DNA of 64,000 nucleotides from contig CM049400.1 in the NCBI GenBank assembly GCA_026929865.2, positions 17,678,501-17,742,500 of the forward strand. Direction: 5' to 3'. A model generated the notes under the pieces. It was not told where the DNA came from and ran no database searches. It worked only from the letters and a program-made list of their open reading frames with translations. Source of the stretch: Hyperoplus lanceolatus. Its lineage: Eukaryota > Chordata > Actinopteri > Uranoscopiformes > Ammodytidae. Of the stretch, positions 21,848 to 38,113 are shown piece by piece; the stretch's first letter is position 1; every line of letters starts with the position of its first letter. The position numbers and the translations under genes were made by a program.

Positions 21848-23594
21848 GAGTACAGGTATGAAATATTCCAGTAATGAAGGGTGTGCTTGTTGGATGCTGG
21901 CATTTTGTGGATAAAACACTTTAGGCATGATGTTACTGTTTGGAAAAAAAAATGTCAAGTACTTTAAAAGTTAACACTGACTTCTGAAGTTTGGTTTATG
22001 TATTATTTGATCAGATATTTCCTGATTCCATCACAATTTTGCTTGTTGAAAATGTTTAAAGTTCAAAAGTAAACACTGATAAACCATGCCTGCTTGGAAA
22101 GCTCGGTTTATTTTGTAGAAAAAGAAGAAGTGTATTGAACTCAAAGTATGGTCTTATTTCAAAAGCTGGTACAACTTCAATCACGCGGCATTTTGTTTGC
22201 AGAATTATCAGGTGTGTGCGGGTGCGGTTGTCAAGATGTCTTTTGAAGCAGGCGCTGCTGCACTTTGGCGTCTCAGCCTTCAACAGTCTGTGTACAGTCG
22301 TCTCTTCTTCCATCTCATCAGTCTTGTCAGCTAAAATAAAAAGAAGAAAAAGAAAATAATAAAGACCCGAATAAGGACGTTGATGTCAGGTGATGGCAGA
22401 TGTAGAAAAAGGGGAATTTACAAGAAGAACCACTTCCAGGCTGAACTTCCTCTACAGTAGGGACCGTCTTGTCTATTTTGTGATGAAGCTGTTTACTGGT
22501 GCAAGTGTTCTCTCTGTGTTTGTGGTGGTAATTCCGTTGTAATGCAAACAAGGGCTTTATCCGGCTAGTAGTGTGTGTTTGATCATATTAACAAAGCTGT
22601 GAAGTGGGACTTAGTTCACGTCTGACTACCTGCAGTAAAAGTCCCATTAAATATTTCCATTCTGAGTGCAAAATGCATAGATGAGTTTGAACCATTTCTG
22701 TTGAATCATCAAATCATTAAAAGTTGGTTCCTTTTTCCTCGAATGCTCTAAGAAAGATAAAGAAACCTGTGCTGATGACCCTACTTCAGTTCACTTTTGG
22801 AATTTGGATCAATTTGTCTGTTATCTACTTGGAATTTTGTAGTGCAGAATGTTTGTTTTCCAATTGCGGCAACAAAGTGCTCTTCATGCTCATGAACTCT
22901 GATGTGTTTTCAAGTGGCTCGAGTGTATTGTGTAGTATACTATTTTAGTGGCACTGCGGTATCAAAACTCTAACTGATGGCCATAACCTGCCCCTTTACC
23001 ATGATGAACATTAAATTATGCGACAGCCTCTTGTGTTTCCATGTTTAGGTTTTCGCTACACATATCACCAACAGATTCGTAGCAACATTTGTCCAGTGAA
23101 ATAATCTATAGAAAATAATGTACCTGAGCTACATTTTAAAAAACATGTAAAAAAAAAAAAATCACTTTATTATTTATTCACATTTACTGATTGCTACATG
23201 CAACCCAGTTTGGGTGATGGAAGTTTTAGTTTCATTCTGACTCTTCTCTTGTGTGTTTGAGTTATATCCCTTATGCACTTTTGACTTGCTCTGCATGTAT
23301 ATGTAGATGTTCCCAGTGGAGGATTTTTGCTCTGTGTACACCTATCGTGACCTTATTTCCATCTTCACCACTCACACATGCACATGTAGATAAACACACA
23401 CGCAAACACACAGTACTGCGCGCCGTCTCAGCCCAGGTGGCTGTTTCCGCTGCTTGCACCGCAGTATGCAGACAGTGCTGATAATAGGCTGTGACAGATG
23501 AGCAGACACCACCTCAAAGCAATCCCCTGCGCCGGAACTGAAACTAACCAGCGCTGTGGCGGATGGAGGCTGACTTTTCTTGTCTTTACTCTTT

Positions 23595-24374
23595 GGCCGT
23601 GTCCGAACTGCCATACTAACGTCCTACTCATACTCATTTTGACTTCAATTTGAGTATGTGACGGTTGGGTATGCGAGTTTGGGTATGTGAGAAATTCCTG
23701 GATGAGTACTAACTTCCGGGAAGATTTTGGGTATGAATCGATTGTATACTTTTCCTACTCAACCGCCCCACAATGCACTGGGTCAATTCTACCCGCCCAG
23801 GAAAATGAAATATTTTCGAGCAAGTTGCTAGGCAACAACATTGTTTGGGGATCCGCGATCTGACAGACGTACGTGCAGTCATTCATAAACTCTTACAATA
23901 GATAAGAGATGAAGGTAAATACCTAACAACATTAGTCACTAAGTGAAATGAGTGAAGTGAGTCTGATAGTGGAGAGAGATTAGAACAGATCGCTGTTCCA
24001 CACACCGCGGCTCGTCCAGCTCAACTCACAGACAGCTGAGTGCTGATGAGCCGGACAGAGAGCTTCGGAGGGATCCTCCGCCTCAAAATATAATTATTAT
24101 AAAACAAGAGGTCTAAAACACAGATGATGAACACAGGACTGTAAAAATCTAGTTCAATATCTAACCTGTAGAGGGCGGTTATAAGCTTAACAGTGTCTAA
24201 ACTGCCTGAATCTTATAAGAAGAAGAAGAAATTCTTCATTGCTTGAGTATACTTCAACTGAGAACGTTTCGACGCAGCTCGCATACACAATCGATCTTTG
24301 AGTAGAGAGTATGCAGTATATAGATGGTGAGTATGTAGGATGTAGGACGCTAGTATGGCAGTTCGGACACGGCC
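23595..24374. mobile_element. DNA element with 33-bp TIRs, PIF/Harbinger-like
   Basis: The left end GGCCGTGTCCGAACTGCCAT... (23595-23627) is repeated inverted at about 24342-24374 with one mismatch. TTT flanks both ends (23592-23594 and 24375-24377), suggesting a 3-bp duplication. The interior has no transposase. TTT is not the usual TWA target, so the superfamily is uncertain. Confidence 0.8.
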
Positions 24375-25060
24375 TTTGTCTCTCTAATCCTCCGCAGTGT
24401 CTCTCTGACGGGCCATTTTGTTGTTAGAGCTGATCTGAGAGCTGCTTAGCTGTCGTCTACCACCAGAACCAGGGAAATTACCTGTTTCAGTGAAAAAAGA
24501 GCTTCTTTTGGCTTTTCTGTGTGCTAGTAAGAATCCCGCTATATTAAGGATGAATTTATCGGGTCTGGTGGCAACCCAACTGACCCTTTATTTACGACTA
24601 TCCATCCCATCAGGCCAAGACGTTTAGAGGCCATGTTAAGCCAGTCAAACCTTTAAGGACAGTACTGTGTGGTGTCGTTTTACAAATTCACCTCGGGTTG
24701 CGTGTGGCAGTTAGCCCAGCATCTAACCTCACAAAGTCGGCTCTCCGCAGCGCCCAACCCTTAAGACAAACGACTCATCGCTTGTTTTGACCTATTGGCG
24801 TTCAGGTGCATAACTTATTCAACAACAGTTTTGAGTTTCCACAGTAGTTCAGTGGGTAAAGAATTTGCGTCCCAATACTGGGGGTAGAAGCTGTTCCTAA
24901 ACTGGAATCCACTGCTGAGTGAGTCTGTGGAGGCCTAAGCACGTCCTCTCTTAGAGATAAAAGGGGTTCTGCGTTATGGTTTATCACCCGTTTATCTCAA
25001 CTCCTATGAGTGGATTTTGATTAATTGCATGTTACATCGAAATTATCATTTTTCCACCCC

Positions 25061-25817
25061 TTAAAGCGGCTACGAGGAACTTTTAAATAATTTTTAAAAC
25101 AGCCTAATTTTTCCTCTGATAATCATAAATTACCTTTAACAGCAAACGAGACCATCAGTGCAAAGAAAGCAGTTTTTATTAATGCCTTTGGTCTGGTCTA
25201 TCCCTCCAGGTAAGGGAAGGGGAGAGTAAAAAAAAAAAGAAAATTCAATGAAGAAAAGCTAAAAGGGAGAGTGATAGATGTGCGGGAGGAGGGAGTTGCC
25301 AAGCAACGTGTACACAATTTATTGGGAGTGAACTAGTCCTGCAATGTTAATTCCTAAGTGAATGAACGGTACTAAAACAAAGTTTACTTTGCTTCATCAT
25401 CATCAGATGACCATTATTCATCTGAAATAGTCATTATTTACAACAACATAAACACATTACCTCATCGTGATCCAAACTGCCGTCTCTCGTTCATTCACTT
25501 TCTGTGAGGACAGTGTACGGAATCTTTCAGCTCCGAGAGAGTAGTTAGGTGACACTTTATCACCTCATTGCAATCAGGTGTGTGTGGCACTGACTGGCAT
25601 TAGTTGATGTCACTAGCCACTCTCACAGAGCCGAAAAGATTCTGTGCCCTCACACTTTCAGCACACGGACATGCACTATACTGCGTCCTAATCATTAGAT
25701 ACTCACACCAGCCGGCACGCGCTAGAAAACAGCCGTACGATAGCTTACGTCGTAAAAATACTGCCACTTTTGTCCAAAGGGGCCGCCAGCCGACAAAGTT
25801 CCTCATAGCCACTTTAA
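25061..25817. mobile_element. TTAA-flanked element (piggyBac-like), non-coding
   Basis: TTAA occurs at 25061-25064 and 25814-25817. Just inside, AGCGGCTACGAGGAACTTT and the complement of the right end match at 17 of 19 positions. The 757-bp element has no transposase-like frame; the 105-codon frame at 25604-25921 crosses its right end and is not a gene. Confidence 0.85.
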
Positions 25818-26330
25818 AGTCTGCACACCACCAACTCAGTGCAACACCACCACCAACAACAACTAGAGCCTCAAACATCGACTTACAGTTTGTTCAACAC
25901 ACATTGACACAACCAAAATGAAATCACTATGTATTGCAGGGCAAGTCTATTGATTTTGAAATCCATTGTATAGAGCGGAATATTTCTCTCATCATTGGTT
26001 CACGCGCCTCAGCTTGCTGCTGACGCTCAGACCAACTCTGCCCTGATGTAACGCAAGCTGCGAGCTGGACCCTGCTATTCCACCGTGATCCGAGATTGGC
26101 TCGTTGACATGAAGGCTAGTTTGTTTTACTCCCAAGGAAGGGCATTTATGTTACTTCAAACCCTTTAAACCACTCTGTCTTTCACTCCCTTTGCTCAGTT
26201 AGTCTCTCTCTGTCTCTGTCTTTCTCTTGACGCTGATATGTAAAGACGTTTGCGTGCTTGACTGCTGCCTGCGCTGGACTGTTCTGCAGCAGAGAGCAAG
26301 GCAGTGTTGAACAGGCCCAGGGCAGAATCT

Positions 26331-26332
<2 letters not shown>

Positions 26333-26385
<53 letters not shown>
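26333..26385. repeat. (CT)n microsatellite
   Basis: Pure CT run of about 50 bp; produces Arg-Glu frames on the minus strand. Confidence 0.95.
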
Positions 26386-26387
<2 letters not shown>

Positions 26388-26454
26388 TGAGCAACGTTCA
26401 TAAGCTAGCAGGGGTGTTCGCTGTATTTTTTGCGCCAAGCATGTAAGAAGAAGT

Positions 26455-26492
26455 TGTACAGAGCTCCATCATATGTACAGAGCTCCATCATA
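26455..26492. repeat. Perfect 19-bp tandem duplication
   Basis: TGTACAGAGCTCCATCATA occurs twice back to back (26455-26473 and 26474-26492). Confidence 0.95.
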
Positions 26493-26816
26493 CTGTTTCT
26501 TTTTTTAAATGTTGTTTGCTGTCCTTGTGTGTCTCTGCGTGAAGGACAGAGCAAGTGAAACGGCGGTAAAGCAAACTAGAGCTGGAAGTCCAAACAAACA
26601 AGTCCTCGCCTCCCCTCTCTGGCATCAGCCCCCCCCCCTCCCCTATTGTTTGACATTCACTGCGTGGTTATTTTGGGTGGAAACAGCAGCGTATTCCTCC
26701 TGCTCCTCAGCTGTCATAGTTCAGAGGTATCCATGACTTTGGCTTCCACAGGAAGGCGACACCTCGACCAGGTGATCAATCTAGTACCAACCAGCTCCAA
26801 ATCCAAAACAACTCGA

Positions 26817-27055
26817 TTAAAGGTCACCTATTATGCAAAATGCACCTTTTCATAGTTCCTCAACATTAATATGGGTCCCAGTTGTGACTACAGAGATCCC
26901 CGAAGTATGACAAAAAAAATATCCATTTCTCTTTTTCTCCACCTCCACGTTCCTTAAAGACTGTGTTCAAAAACCCCATTCAGATTTATCTACCCTTATG
27001 ACATCATAATGGGAGAAACACGCCCCCTCCCTCATTACCATCCTAACTAGGCCCT
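26817..27055. mobile_element. Left part of a TTAA-type MITE
   Basis: The segment starts TTAAAGGTCACCTATTATGC, the start of a common fish MITE that I know from memory. Its characteristic interior (CATTCAGATTTATC, TTATGACATCATAATGGG) follows. A hAT element interrupts it at 27064 and I cannot find the matching right end, so the copy is partial. Confidence 0.6.
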
Positions 27056-27063
27056 ATCACCAC

Positions 27064-27938
27064 CAGTAGCGGCCTTAGCTATGTTTCAACCCATTCAATT
27101 GAATTTTTTTTTTTTTGATAAATAATTCTTGAACATGCTACCGGGCCCAGGGGCCTCAGGGGGCCCTAAGCCAGAGCTACTCATAGTATCTTTTCATGTT
27201 GCATTGTCAAAGAGCTCAGTCACTTATGTCAATAACGGTCCAAAAAGGAATAAGCCTAAATATAAGGAAATAAATCACCATGGGCCCCTCAACTAGTAGG
27301 GGAGAAATACAAAAGCATAAGAAAACAGCTTTAGTAGCTCTGTCTAAGGGGCTTCATGATGAGCCTTTAGGGCCCCCACACACATACAGGAATAAGATTT
27401 CTATGTGTAAATTCTATACTGTTCATAAAAAGTAGCAGATAAAAAGTATCTGTTGAAATGAGTCTCTCCATCATAGTACATGGATCTGCAGACCAATCTA
27501 CTGTTTTTACAGTTGCAGAGTAAAGAGTGCTGCCTGATTAAGAAAAATCTGAAAAATAATGTTCCTTCTGCATCTCAGGATTTGATATAGCCTCTAAATG
27601 TTCCCCTCAAAGTGCACCAGATTGATGCATTTTAATTAGAAAAGGCACAAATTTTCTTCCGGGGGGATGCCCAACAAGGACCAGGGTCCCTCCCACAGTA
27701 TCCCTAAATCCTTTGAGAAACACTGACTTCCTTAATATGTTTTTACCATTAATTTTATATGTGAGGAAAAGTCAATGTACCTGATAGGTAGGAGTGGGGG
27801 GGGGCCCTTTTAAGAGTCTGCACCCAGTGGCCCATCATCGCATAAACCGTCAACGAACAAACTGGATTCTACAATCTGTTTTCTTTTTGCGGGCAACATG
27901 CTCAGCATTCACAAGAAATATGTATTTAAAAAATTTGA

Positions 27939-27975
<37 letters not shown>

Positions 27976-28045
27976 AAAGTAAAAAAAGTGAGGGGTACCA
28001 CACTAGGTCTTGAAACGGGCCCCCAGATTGTTAAGGCTGCCACTG
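27064..28045. mobile_element. hAT element with perfect 8-bp duplication
   Basis: The ends read CAGTAGCGGCCTTAGC and, complemented, CAGTGGCAGCCTTAAC. ATCACCAC is duplicated exactly on both sides (27056-27063 and 28046-28053). GGGGCCC-rich stretches and a poly-T run of about 28 bp (27943-27971) lie inside. No transposase frame remains. Confidence 0.87.
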
Positions 28046-28053
28046 ATCACCAC

Positions 28054-28552
28054 CTAAAGGTTAGGGGATTAGAACATGGCGCCATCATGGTGTTGCTGTG
28101 CAGTTTTGAAGTAGCTGCTGTGGAGATTGGGGTCTAGTGGATGATAAACAAGCCTTTCCAGCAGGCTGCAATACACAATACTGTATCATGGAGTGTTTTT
28201 AGGACACACCAACGTGCATCATTGAGGGGAAAAATAAATGGTCTATTAAATGCCTTTTGAAAAGGCAAATAGCCTGGCGGGTATACACGGACACACATAG
28301 ACACACACTCCTGAGCAAGAGAGTAGCGCTGTGCTCTCTGGTTTGTCTCTGGGGATGCATCTCCAGTGCCCCTGTCTTCTCCTGTCCTTTCTTCAGAGGC
28401 AGGGACAAGGAGAGGCCCAGAAATGAATGCGATACCAGAATGACTCTGCAGTTTGCCTTTCACTATGTGGATAATTGGAGCATCCCGAACGCATCCTGGA
28501 AGCACTTCCTGGTCGTGGCGATTTTTTTCTTTTGCCCTCCTTTTTGCCAAGT
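28054..28552. other. Intron segment, nothing recognised
   Basis: Unique-looking sequence between the hAT element and Rex3, without a recognisable exon. Confidence 0.45.
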
Positions 28553-28566
28553 GTTTCAGTGAAGAT

Positions 28567-31500
28567 CATCATCATCATCATCATCATCAACCGCTTATCC
28601 GAAATCGGGTCGCGGGGGCAGCAGCTTGAGCAGGGAACCCCAAACTTCTCTTTCCCGGGCCACATCAACCAGCTCTGACTGGGGGATCCCGAGGCGTTCC
28701 CAGGCCAGTGTGGAGATATAATCTCTCCACCTAGTCCTGGGTCTTCCCCGAGGCCTCCTTCCAGCTGGACGCTCCTGGAACACCTCCCTAGGGAGGCGCC
28801 CTGGGGGCATCCTTACCAGATGCCCGAACCACCTCAACTGGCTCCTTTCAACGCAAAGGAGTAGCGGCTCTGCCCCGAGTTCCTCACGAATGACTGAGCT
28901 TCTCACCCTATCTCTAAGGGAGACGCCAGCCACTCTCCTGAGAAAGCCCATTTCGGCCGCTTGTACCCGCGATCTCGTTCTTTCGGTCATTACCCAGCCT
29001 TCATGACCATAGGTGAGGGTAGGAACAAAGATCGCCCGGTAGATCGAAAGCTTTGCCTTACGACTCAGCTCTCTTTCGTCACAACAGTGCGGTAAAGCGA
29101 GTGCAAAACCGCCCCTGCTGCTCCGATTCTACGGCCAATCTCACGCTCCATTGTTCCCTCACTCGCAAACAAGACCCCGAGGTACTTAAACTCCTTCACT
29201 TGGGGTAAGGACTCATTCCCTACCTGTAGTAGACAATCCATCGGTTTCCTGCTGAGCACCATGGCCTCAGATTTAGAGGTACTGATCCTCATCCCAACCG
29301 CTTCACACTCGGCTGCAAACCGATCCAATGAGAGCTGAAGGTCACAGGCCGATGATGCCATCAGAACCACATCATCCGCAAACAGCAGAGATGAGATCTT
29401 CAGCCCACCAAACTGCAACCCCTCCCCACCACGACTACGCCTTGATATCCTGTCCATGAATATCACAAACAGGATTGGTGATAAAGCGCAGCCCTGGCGG
29501 AGGCCAACCCCCACCGGAAACAGGTCTGACTTACTACCGAGAACCCGTACACAGCTCTCGCTTGAGTGTACAGAGATTGGATGGCCCTCAGAAGAGACAC
29601 CCTCACCCCATACTCCCGCAGCACCCCCCACAGTATCTCCCGGGGAACCCGGTCATAAGCCTTCTCCAGATCTACAAAACACATGTAGACTGGATGAGCA
29701 AACTCCCAAGCTCCCTCTAGGATCCTTGCGAGAGTGAAGAGCTGGTCCGTTGTTCCACGGCCAGGACGGAATCCGCATTGTTCCTCTTCAATCTGAGGTT
29801 CGACTATCGGCCGAACCCTCCTTTCCAGCACCTTGGAGTAGACTTTGCCGGGAAGGCTGAGAAGTGTGATACCCCGGTAGTTGGAACACACTCTCTGGTC
29901 CCCCTTTTGAAAATAGGAACCACCACCCCGGTCTGCCACTCCTTCGGCACTGTACCCGACTTCCACGCAATGTTGAAGAGGCGTGTCATCCAAGACAGCC
30001 CCTCCACACCCATTGCTTTCAGCATTTCTGGACGGATCTCATCAACCCCGGGGCTTTGCCACTGTGGAGTTGTTTGACTACCTCAGTGACTTCCACCAGG
30101 GAAATTGACGATGATCCCCCATCAGCCTCCAGCTCTGCCTCCAACATAGAGGGCGTGTTAGTCGGATTCAGGAGTTCCTCAAAGTGCTCTTTCCACCGAC
30201 CGACTACCTCCTCAGTTGAGGTCAACAGCGTCCCATCCTGACTGTACACAGCTTGGATGGTTCCCCGCTCCCCCTCCTGAGGTGCCGGACGGTCTTCCAG
30301 AAACACTTTGGTGCCGACCGAAAGTCCTTCTCCATGGTTTCTCCGAACTTCTCCCACACCCGCTGCTTTGCCTCGGTCACGGCAGAAGCTGCAGCCCTTC
30401 GGGCCTGTCGGTACCTTGCAACTGCCTCAGGAGTCCCCGAGATAACATATCCCGGAAGCACTCCTTCTTCAGTCGGACGGCTTCCCTGACCACCGAGGTC
30501 CACCACGGCGTTCGAGGGTTACCGCCCTTGAGGCACCCAAGACCTTGAGACCACAGCTGTCTGCCGCGCTTCAGCAATGGAAGTTTTGAACATCGACCAC
30601 TCGGGTTCAATGCCCCCAACCTCCACAGGGATGCTAGAAAAGCTCTGCAGGAGGTGCAATTAAAGATCTCTTGAACAGGGGCCTCCGCCAGACGTTCCCA
30701 GTTCACCCGCACTACCCGTTTGGGCTTACCAGGTCTGTCCAGAGTCTCCCCCACCCTTTGACCCAACTCACAACCAGATGGTGATCAGTTGACCTCCGCC
30801 CCTCTCTTCACCCGAGTGTCCGAAACATGCGGCCTCAGATCAGATGAAACGATCACGAAATCGATCATCGACCTTCGGCCTAGGGTGCTCTGGTACCATG
30901 TACACTTATGAGCATCCTTATGTTCGAACATGGTGTTCGTTATAGACAAACCATGACCAGCACAGAAGTCTAACAACAAACGACCACTCGTTCAGATCGG
31001 GAGGCCGTTCCTCCCAATCACGCCTTTCCAGGTGTCTCCATCATTGCCCACGTGCCTTAAAGTCTCCCAGCAGAACTATGGAGTCCCCTACCGGAGCCCC
31101 ATGCAGGACTCCGTTCAGGGTCTCCAAGAAGGCCGAATACTCCGAACTGCTGTTCGGTGCGTACGCACAAACAACAGTCAGAGTCTTCCCCCCACAACCC
31201 GGAGGCGTAGGGAGGCGACCCTCTCGTCCACCGGGAAACTCTAACGTAGTAGCCCCAGCCGGGGCTCGTGAGTATCCCCACACCCCCCCCTCACACCTTG
31301 GGCAACTCCAGAGAAGAATAGAGTCCAACCCCTGTCCAGAAGTACGTTCCAGAGCCAAGACTGTGCGTGGAGGTAAGCCCCACCAGGTCTAATTGGTAGC
31401 TCCACCTCCCGCACCAGTTCCAGCTCCTTCCCCCACAGCGAGGACGTTCCACGTCCCCAAAGCCAGCCTCTGCCCCCGGTCTGGTCCGTTGTGGTCCCCG

Positions 31501-31664
31501 CCCTTCACTGCCACCCTTTAGGCAGCGACCCACCCCAGCGGTTCCTCCGACGAGTGGTGGGCCCACGGTCATAGAGGGGGTTGGTGCCACGTAGCTTCTT
31601 CGGGCTGTGCCCGCCGGCCCTGGCAGACCCCACCAGACGCTCGCAGGCGGGCCCCCTTTCTGGG
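28567..31664 (-). mobile_element. Rex3 (RTE clade) LINE, near complete, antisense to mob2
   Basis: The element reads on the minus strand from 31664 to a (GAT)n tail at 28567-28589. A perfect 14-bp duplication, GTTTCAGTGAAGAT, flanks it at 28553-28566 and 31665-31678. Conserved blocks at 29477-29496 and 29919-29938 match the sites I remember being used to amplify Rex3 from fish genomes. At about 3.1 kb it includes endonuclease and reverse transcriptase regions, so it is not the heavily 5'-truncated form usual for this family. It lies inside the proposed mob2 intron in opposite orientation. Confidence 0.9.
28592..31664 (-). pseudogene. Decayed Rex3 endonuclease-reverse transcriptase ORF
   Basis: Pieces run from 31664 downwards. 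First come endonuclease segments: [20 protein letters not shown] and [11 protein letters not shown] (31041-31358), then CTWYQSTLGRRSMIDFVIV (30785-30979). Reverse transcriptase follows: FVDLEKAYDRVPREIL (palm motif A, 29463-29993), GLRQGCALSPILF and FADD (29371-29382), then KEFKYLGVLF. The C-terminal segment RWFGHLVRMPPGRLP with GRRPRGRPRTRWRD lies at 28595-28990. In an intact element this protein nicks target DNA and reverse-transcribes the element RNA. Frame changes separate nearly every block, so no active protein is possible. Confidence 0.9.
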
Positions 31665-31678
31665 GTTTCAGTGAAGAT

Positions 31679-32682
31679 GAGATTTCAAAAAGACAGAGGA
31701 CAGTGCATGCTGTGTGAGCAGCACAGTGCAACCCAATACTGGGATAGATCAAGAGGCTGCGAATGCAACCCTGCTCATAATGTGAGCTGGCTGAGCTCTG
31801 CTCCTGATGCTTCTGCGCACATTTGCCCACTCAAATGGGTCCTGACCTGTTCAAAAGCCTGAACGGGGCCCTGTTTCGCAATGTCAGCTGCACAGTTTGC
31901 TGACATTTAGCCAGCAGCCTCTGATGCATATGATGTGCTAACCACTTAGCTGCACAGAAGACTGTCTGTGTATTTAGAGATGTATTGATTTTTAGACCCA
32001 TTGTGTTATCTTTTGAAGAGGTTCTGCTTATTTGGGCCACGCTGTTGTGTTGCTACTGGCTTGGCCTGAGTGGCAGTGTGTGTGTATGTGTGCATTGCCT
32101 TTATTTCACTTGGCAGTAGAGTGGCACCACGCTGTGACTGTGTTTACTCTTTCATAACGCTCTGCCCAGCTCACACAACTGGCAGTGCCATCGGATGGAG
32201 AGACTGGCGGGGGGGCTGGAACAGTCGTGACTAATCAGCTGCTCTCCTAGACCTTCTGTCTCTGGTTACTGGTCAAAGAAGGAAATTTCCTTCCCAAACC
32301 TGTTGTTTAACTTCAAGCCAACGTTACCACACACAGATCATGGACTTCATGGTTCCTGTTGAAGCAGGATTGGCTGCCGCAGGCCTGGGATCAGCTACTG
32401 CTCTGTCAAAAAGTATCATAGTCATGGACGGCTGCCAGCAAGCTCGCGCTGTCTTAAGATCAGCTAATAAAGGGTTGAACCCACCCCCCCCTCCTTGCAG
32501 AAGGATTCAGGGTTGTTGTTGCCAACTACTAGGGACACCCTGCAGAAGAGTTGGCTGCATTATCAGGACTGGTTACTCTTCAAAGCCTTTCAGATTCGGT
32601 TCCTGCCATGAATGATGTTTAATAATACCTCTCTTCATTGAGCAACAGAAGCATTTTTAATCTATTAATTTTAAACTTGGTT
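31679..32682. other. Intron segment, nothing recognised
   Basis: No exon or repeat family is recognised; short open frames lack any familiar pattern. Confidence 0.45.
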
Positions 32683-33185
32683 TTAAAAGGGCAGTGGGTA
32701 GAGACTAAGACGTGATATTAATGGAATATAATATTCATAAATACAGTCGCGGAAAAAATTAAGAGGACAGGCTGGATTTTTCTTAAATCTTCATCACTAA
32801 CTTACTTATTGAAAATGCTCTAAATGACAATATTTTTATTGTGAATTTGGTAGAAATGTTGTCAGTAGTTGATATTATAAAATCAAAATGTTCATTTTAC
32901 TCAAACATATGCCTTTAAAGAGTAAAACAAGAGACACTGAACATTTGGAGTGATCTCTTAATTTTTTCCAGAGCTGTATGTTTACATTTGTGTACAATCA
33001 CTTTATTACCTTTTTTAGAATTAGCATTTTATATCTACACTGCTATGTTTCTACAGTAGCATCACATAGTTTTTTTTATGTAGTGGGTGTCTGTGCCTGA
33101 AATGAATGATTAGAAGATGAAAACTTTCATCTCTAGGTGATGTCAAAATTACACATGAGATGTTTTTTAAACCCTGCACCTTTAA
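32683..33185. mobile_element. TTAA-flanked MITE interrupted by a mariner-type MITE
   Basis: TTAA occurs at 32683-32686 and 33182-33185. The complement of the right end, TTAAAGGTGCAGGGTTTAAA, and interior segments GGAATATAATATTCATAA and TATGTTTCTACAGTAGC match an abundant fish MITE that I recognise. The left end is more diverged. A second element (32742-32978) splits it. Confidence 0.75.
32742..32978. mobile_element. Tc1/mariner-type MITE
   Basis: The ends TACAGTCGCGGAAAAAATTA and, complemented, TACAGCTCTGGAAAAAATTA agree except at three positions. They continue into AAGAG, a terminal sequence well known in fish. TA at the boundaries fits the mariner target. It is 237 bp with no coding capacity and lies inside the surrounding TTAA MITE. 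Confidence 0.85.
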
Positions 33186-37282
<4,097 letters not shown>

Positions 37283-37509
37283 TTAAAGCTGGGGTATGTG
37301 ATTTCTGATTGGGCAAAGTTAACATGAGCTGTACACTTTGACCAATCAGAGCGAGGCTCCGATTCTCTGTTCTTATCGGCTGTTGGGACTGTCCATTCAC
37401 TTTGGCACGACTTTTTTTGTGTAGAGCAGTGGTTGTCAACCTTTTTTGAGCAAACGCCCCCTAACCTTACCGAGATACTCTAGCGCCCCCCCCCAAAAAA
37501 AAAAAAAAA

Positions 37510-37513
37510 AACA

Positions 37514-37580
<67 letters not shown>
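37510..37580. repeat. (CA)n microsatellite inside a hAT element
   Basis: A C tract and an A tract lead into a CA run of about 70 bp. Confidence 0.95.
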
Positions 37581-37581
<1 letters not shown>

Positions 37582-37756
37582 TGTACATATATTAGCCAAA
37601 GAGATACTATATTAAATGCACATTCATCTGTTAAACTAGTTCAGACAAGGCAACTATTTAAGTACATTTCTTGGTGCATAAATATTATTTTTACTTTGGG
37701 AAGACAAATACAGTAGAGTAAGAAAATCGTTTAGAAAATAATGAATGTGAATTATT

Positions 37757-38113
37757 CTAAGCTGCAGAGTTCTTGAACGGTACGCCAGACTTAGCAATTA
37801 ATAAAGCGATGTTGTAGGACGCCACCAACCCGCTTTCGCTTTGATTGACGTTCCGGGCGAACAGAGAGTTGATGGTGGGCCGTCTTGAATGTTGATCCCT
37901 CAGAGACATAAAGTAGGATGGATCTTTAGCTGATTTTTTGGGATGTTTTTTCACTAAATGTTCCTGTAGTCGCGAGGGTTTCATGGCCTCATTAGAGAAC
38001 ACCTGATCGCAGAGCAGGGACATTGGTAAAGTGGTCTTCATCGGTGACGGGATAAATCCATAACTAATGTAATTGACACTGTACTGCCGGCACTTTTTCT
38101 TGCTATCCGCCAT
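37757..38113 (-). pseudogene. N-terminal fragment of a ZBED5-like hAT transposase
   Basis: The 118-residue frame begins MADSKKKCRQYS and has a BED-type zinc finger region at residues 32-57: Cys35, His52 and His57 are visible, but position 32, where I expect the first Cys of a C-x2-C pair, is Ser. It continues to GLVASYNIALLIAKSG (about residues 94-109), a block that in ZBED5-like proteins precedes the long catalytic region. The frame then diverges and stops after ten residues. Full-length relatives are several times longer. The sequence belongs to the hAT element around it and is not a host ZBED gene, since the element's ends and target duplication enclose it. Confidence 0.8.

Larger units (their letters stand above)
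17100..23594. other. Intron segment, mostly unique sequence
   Basis: No additional exon is recognised. It holds a pentamer repeat, two short dinucleotide repeats, a small hairpin (21804-21847) and a possible decayed TIR element (about 20005-20960). A purine-rich stretch near 19650-19790 gives an artefactual charged reading frame. Confidence 0.5.

Noticed and set aside
24845-24915. Possible tRNA-derived SINE start (TAGTTCAGTGGG resembles an A box)
   Set aside because: No convincing B box and no SINE tail follows, and a 12-base match is weak.
29456-31392. Several + strand frames across the Rex3 copy
   Set aside because: They are antisense shadows of the minus-strand Rex3 protein segments.
37757-38113. 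A domesticated host ZBED gene
   Set aside because: The frame is enclosed by hAT ends and an exact 8-bp duplication and lacks most of the protein, so it is an element remnant.
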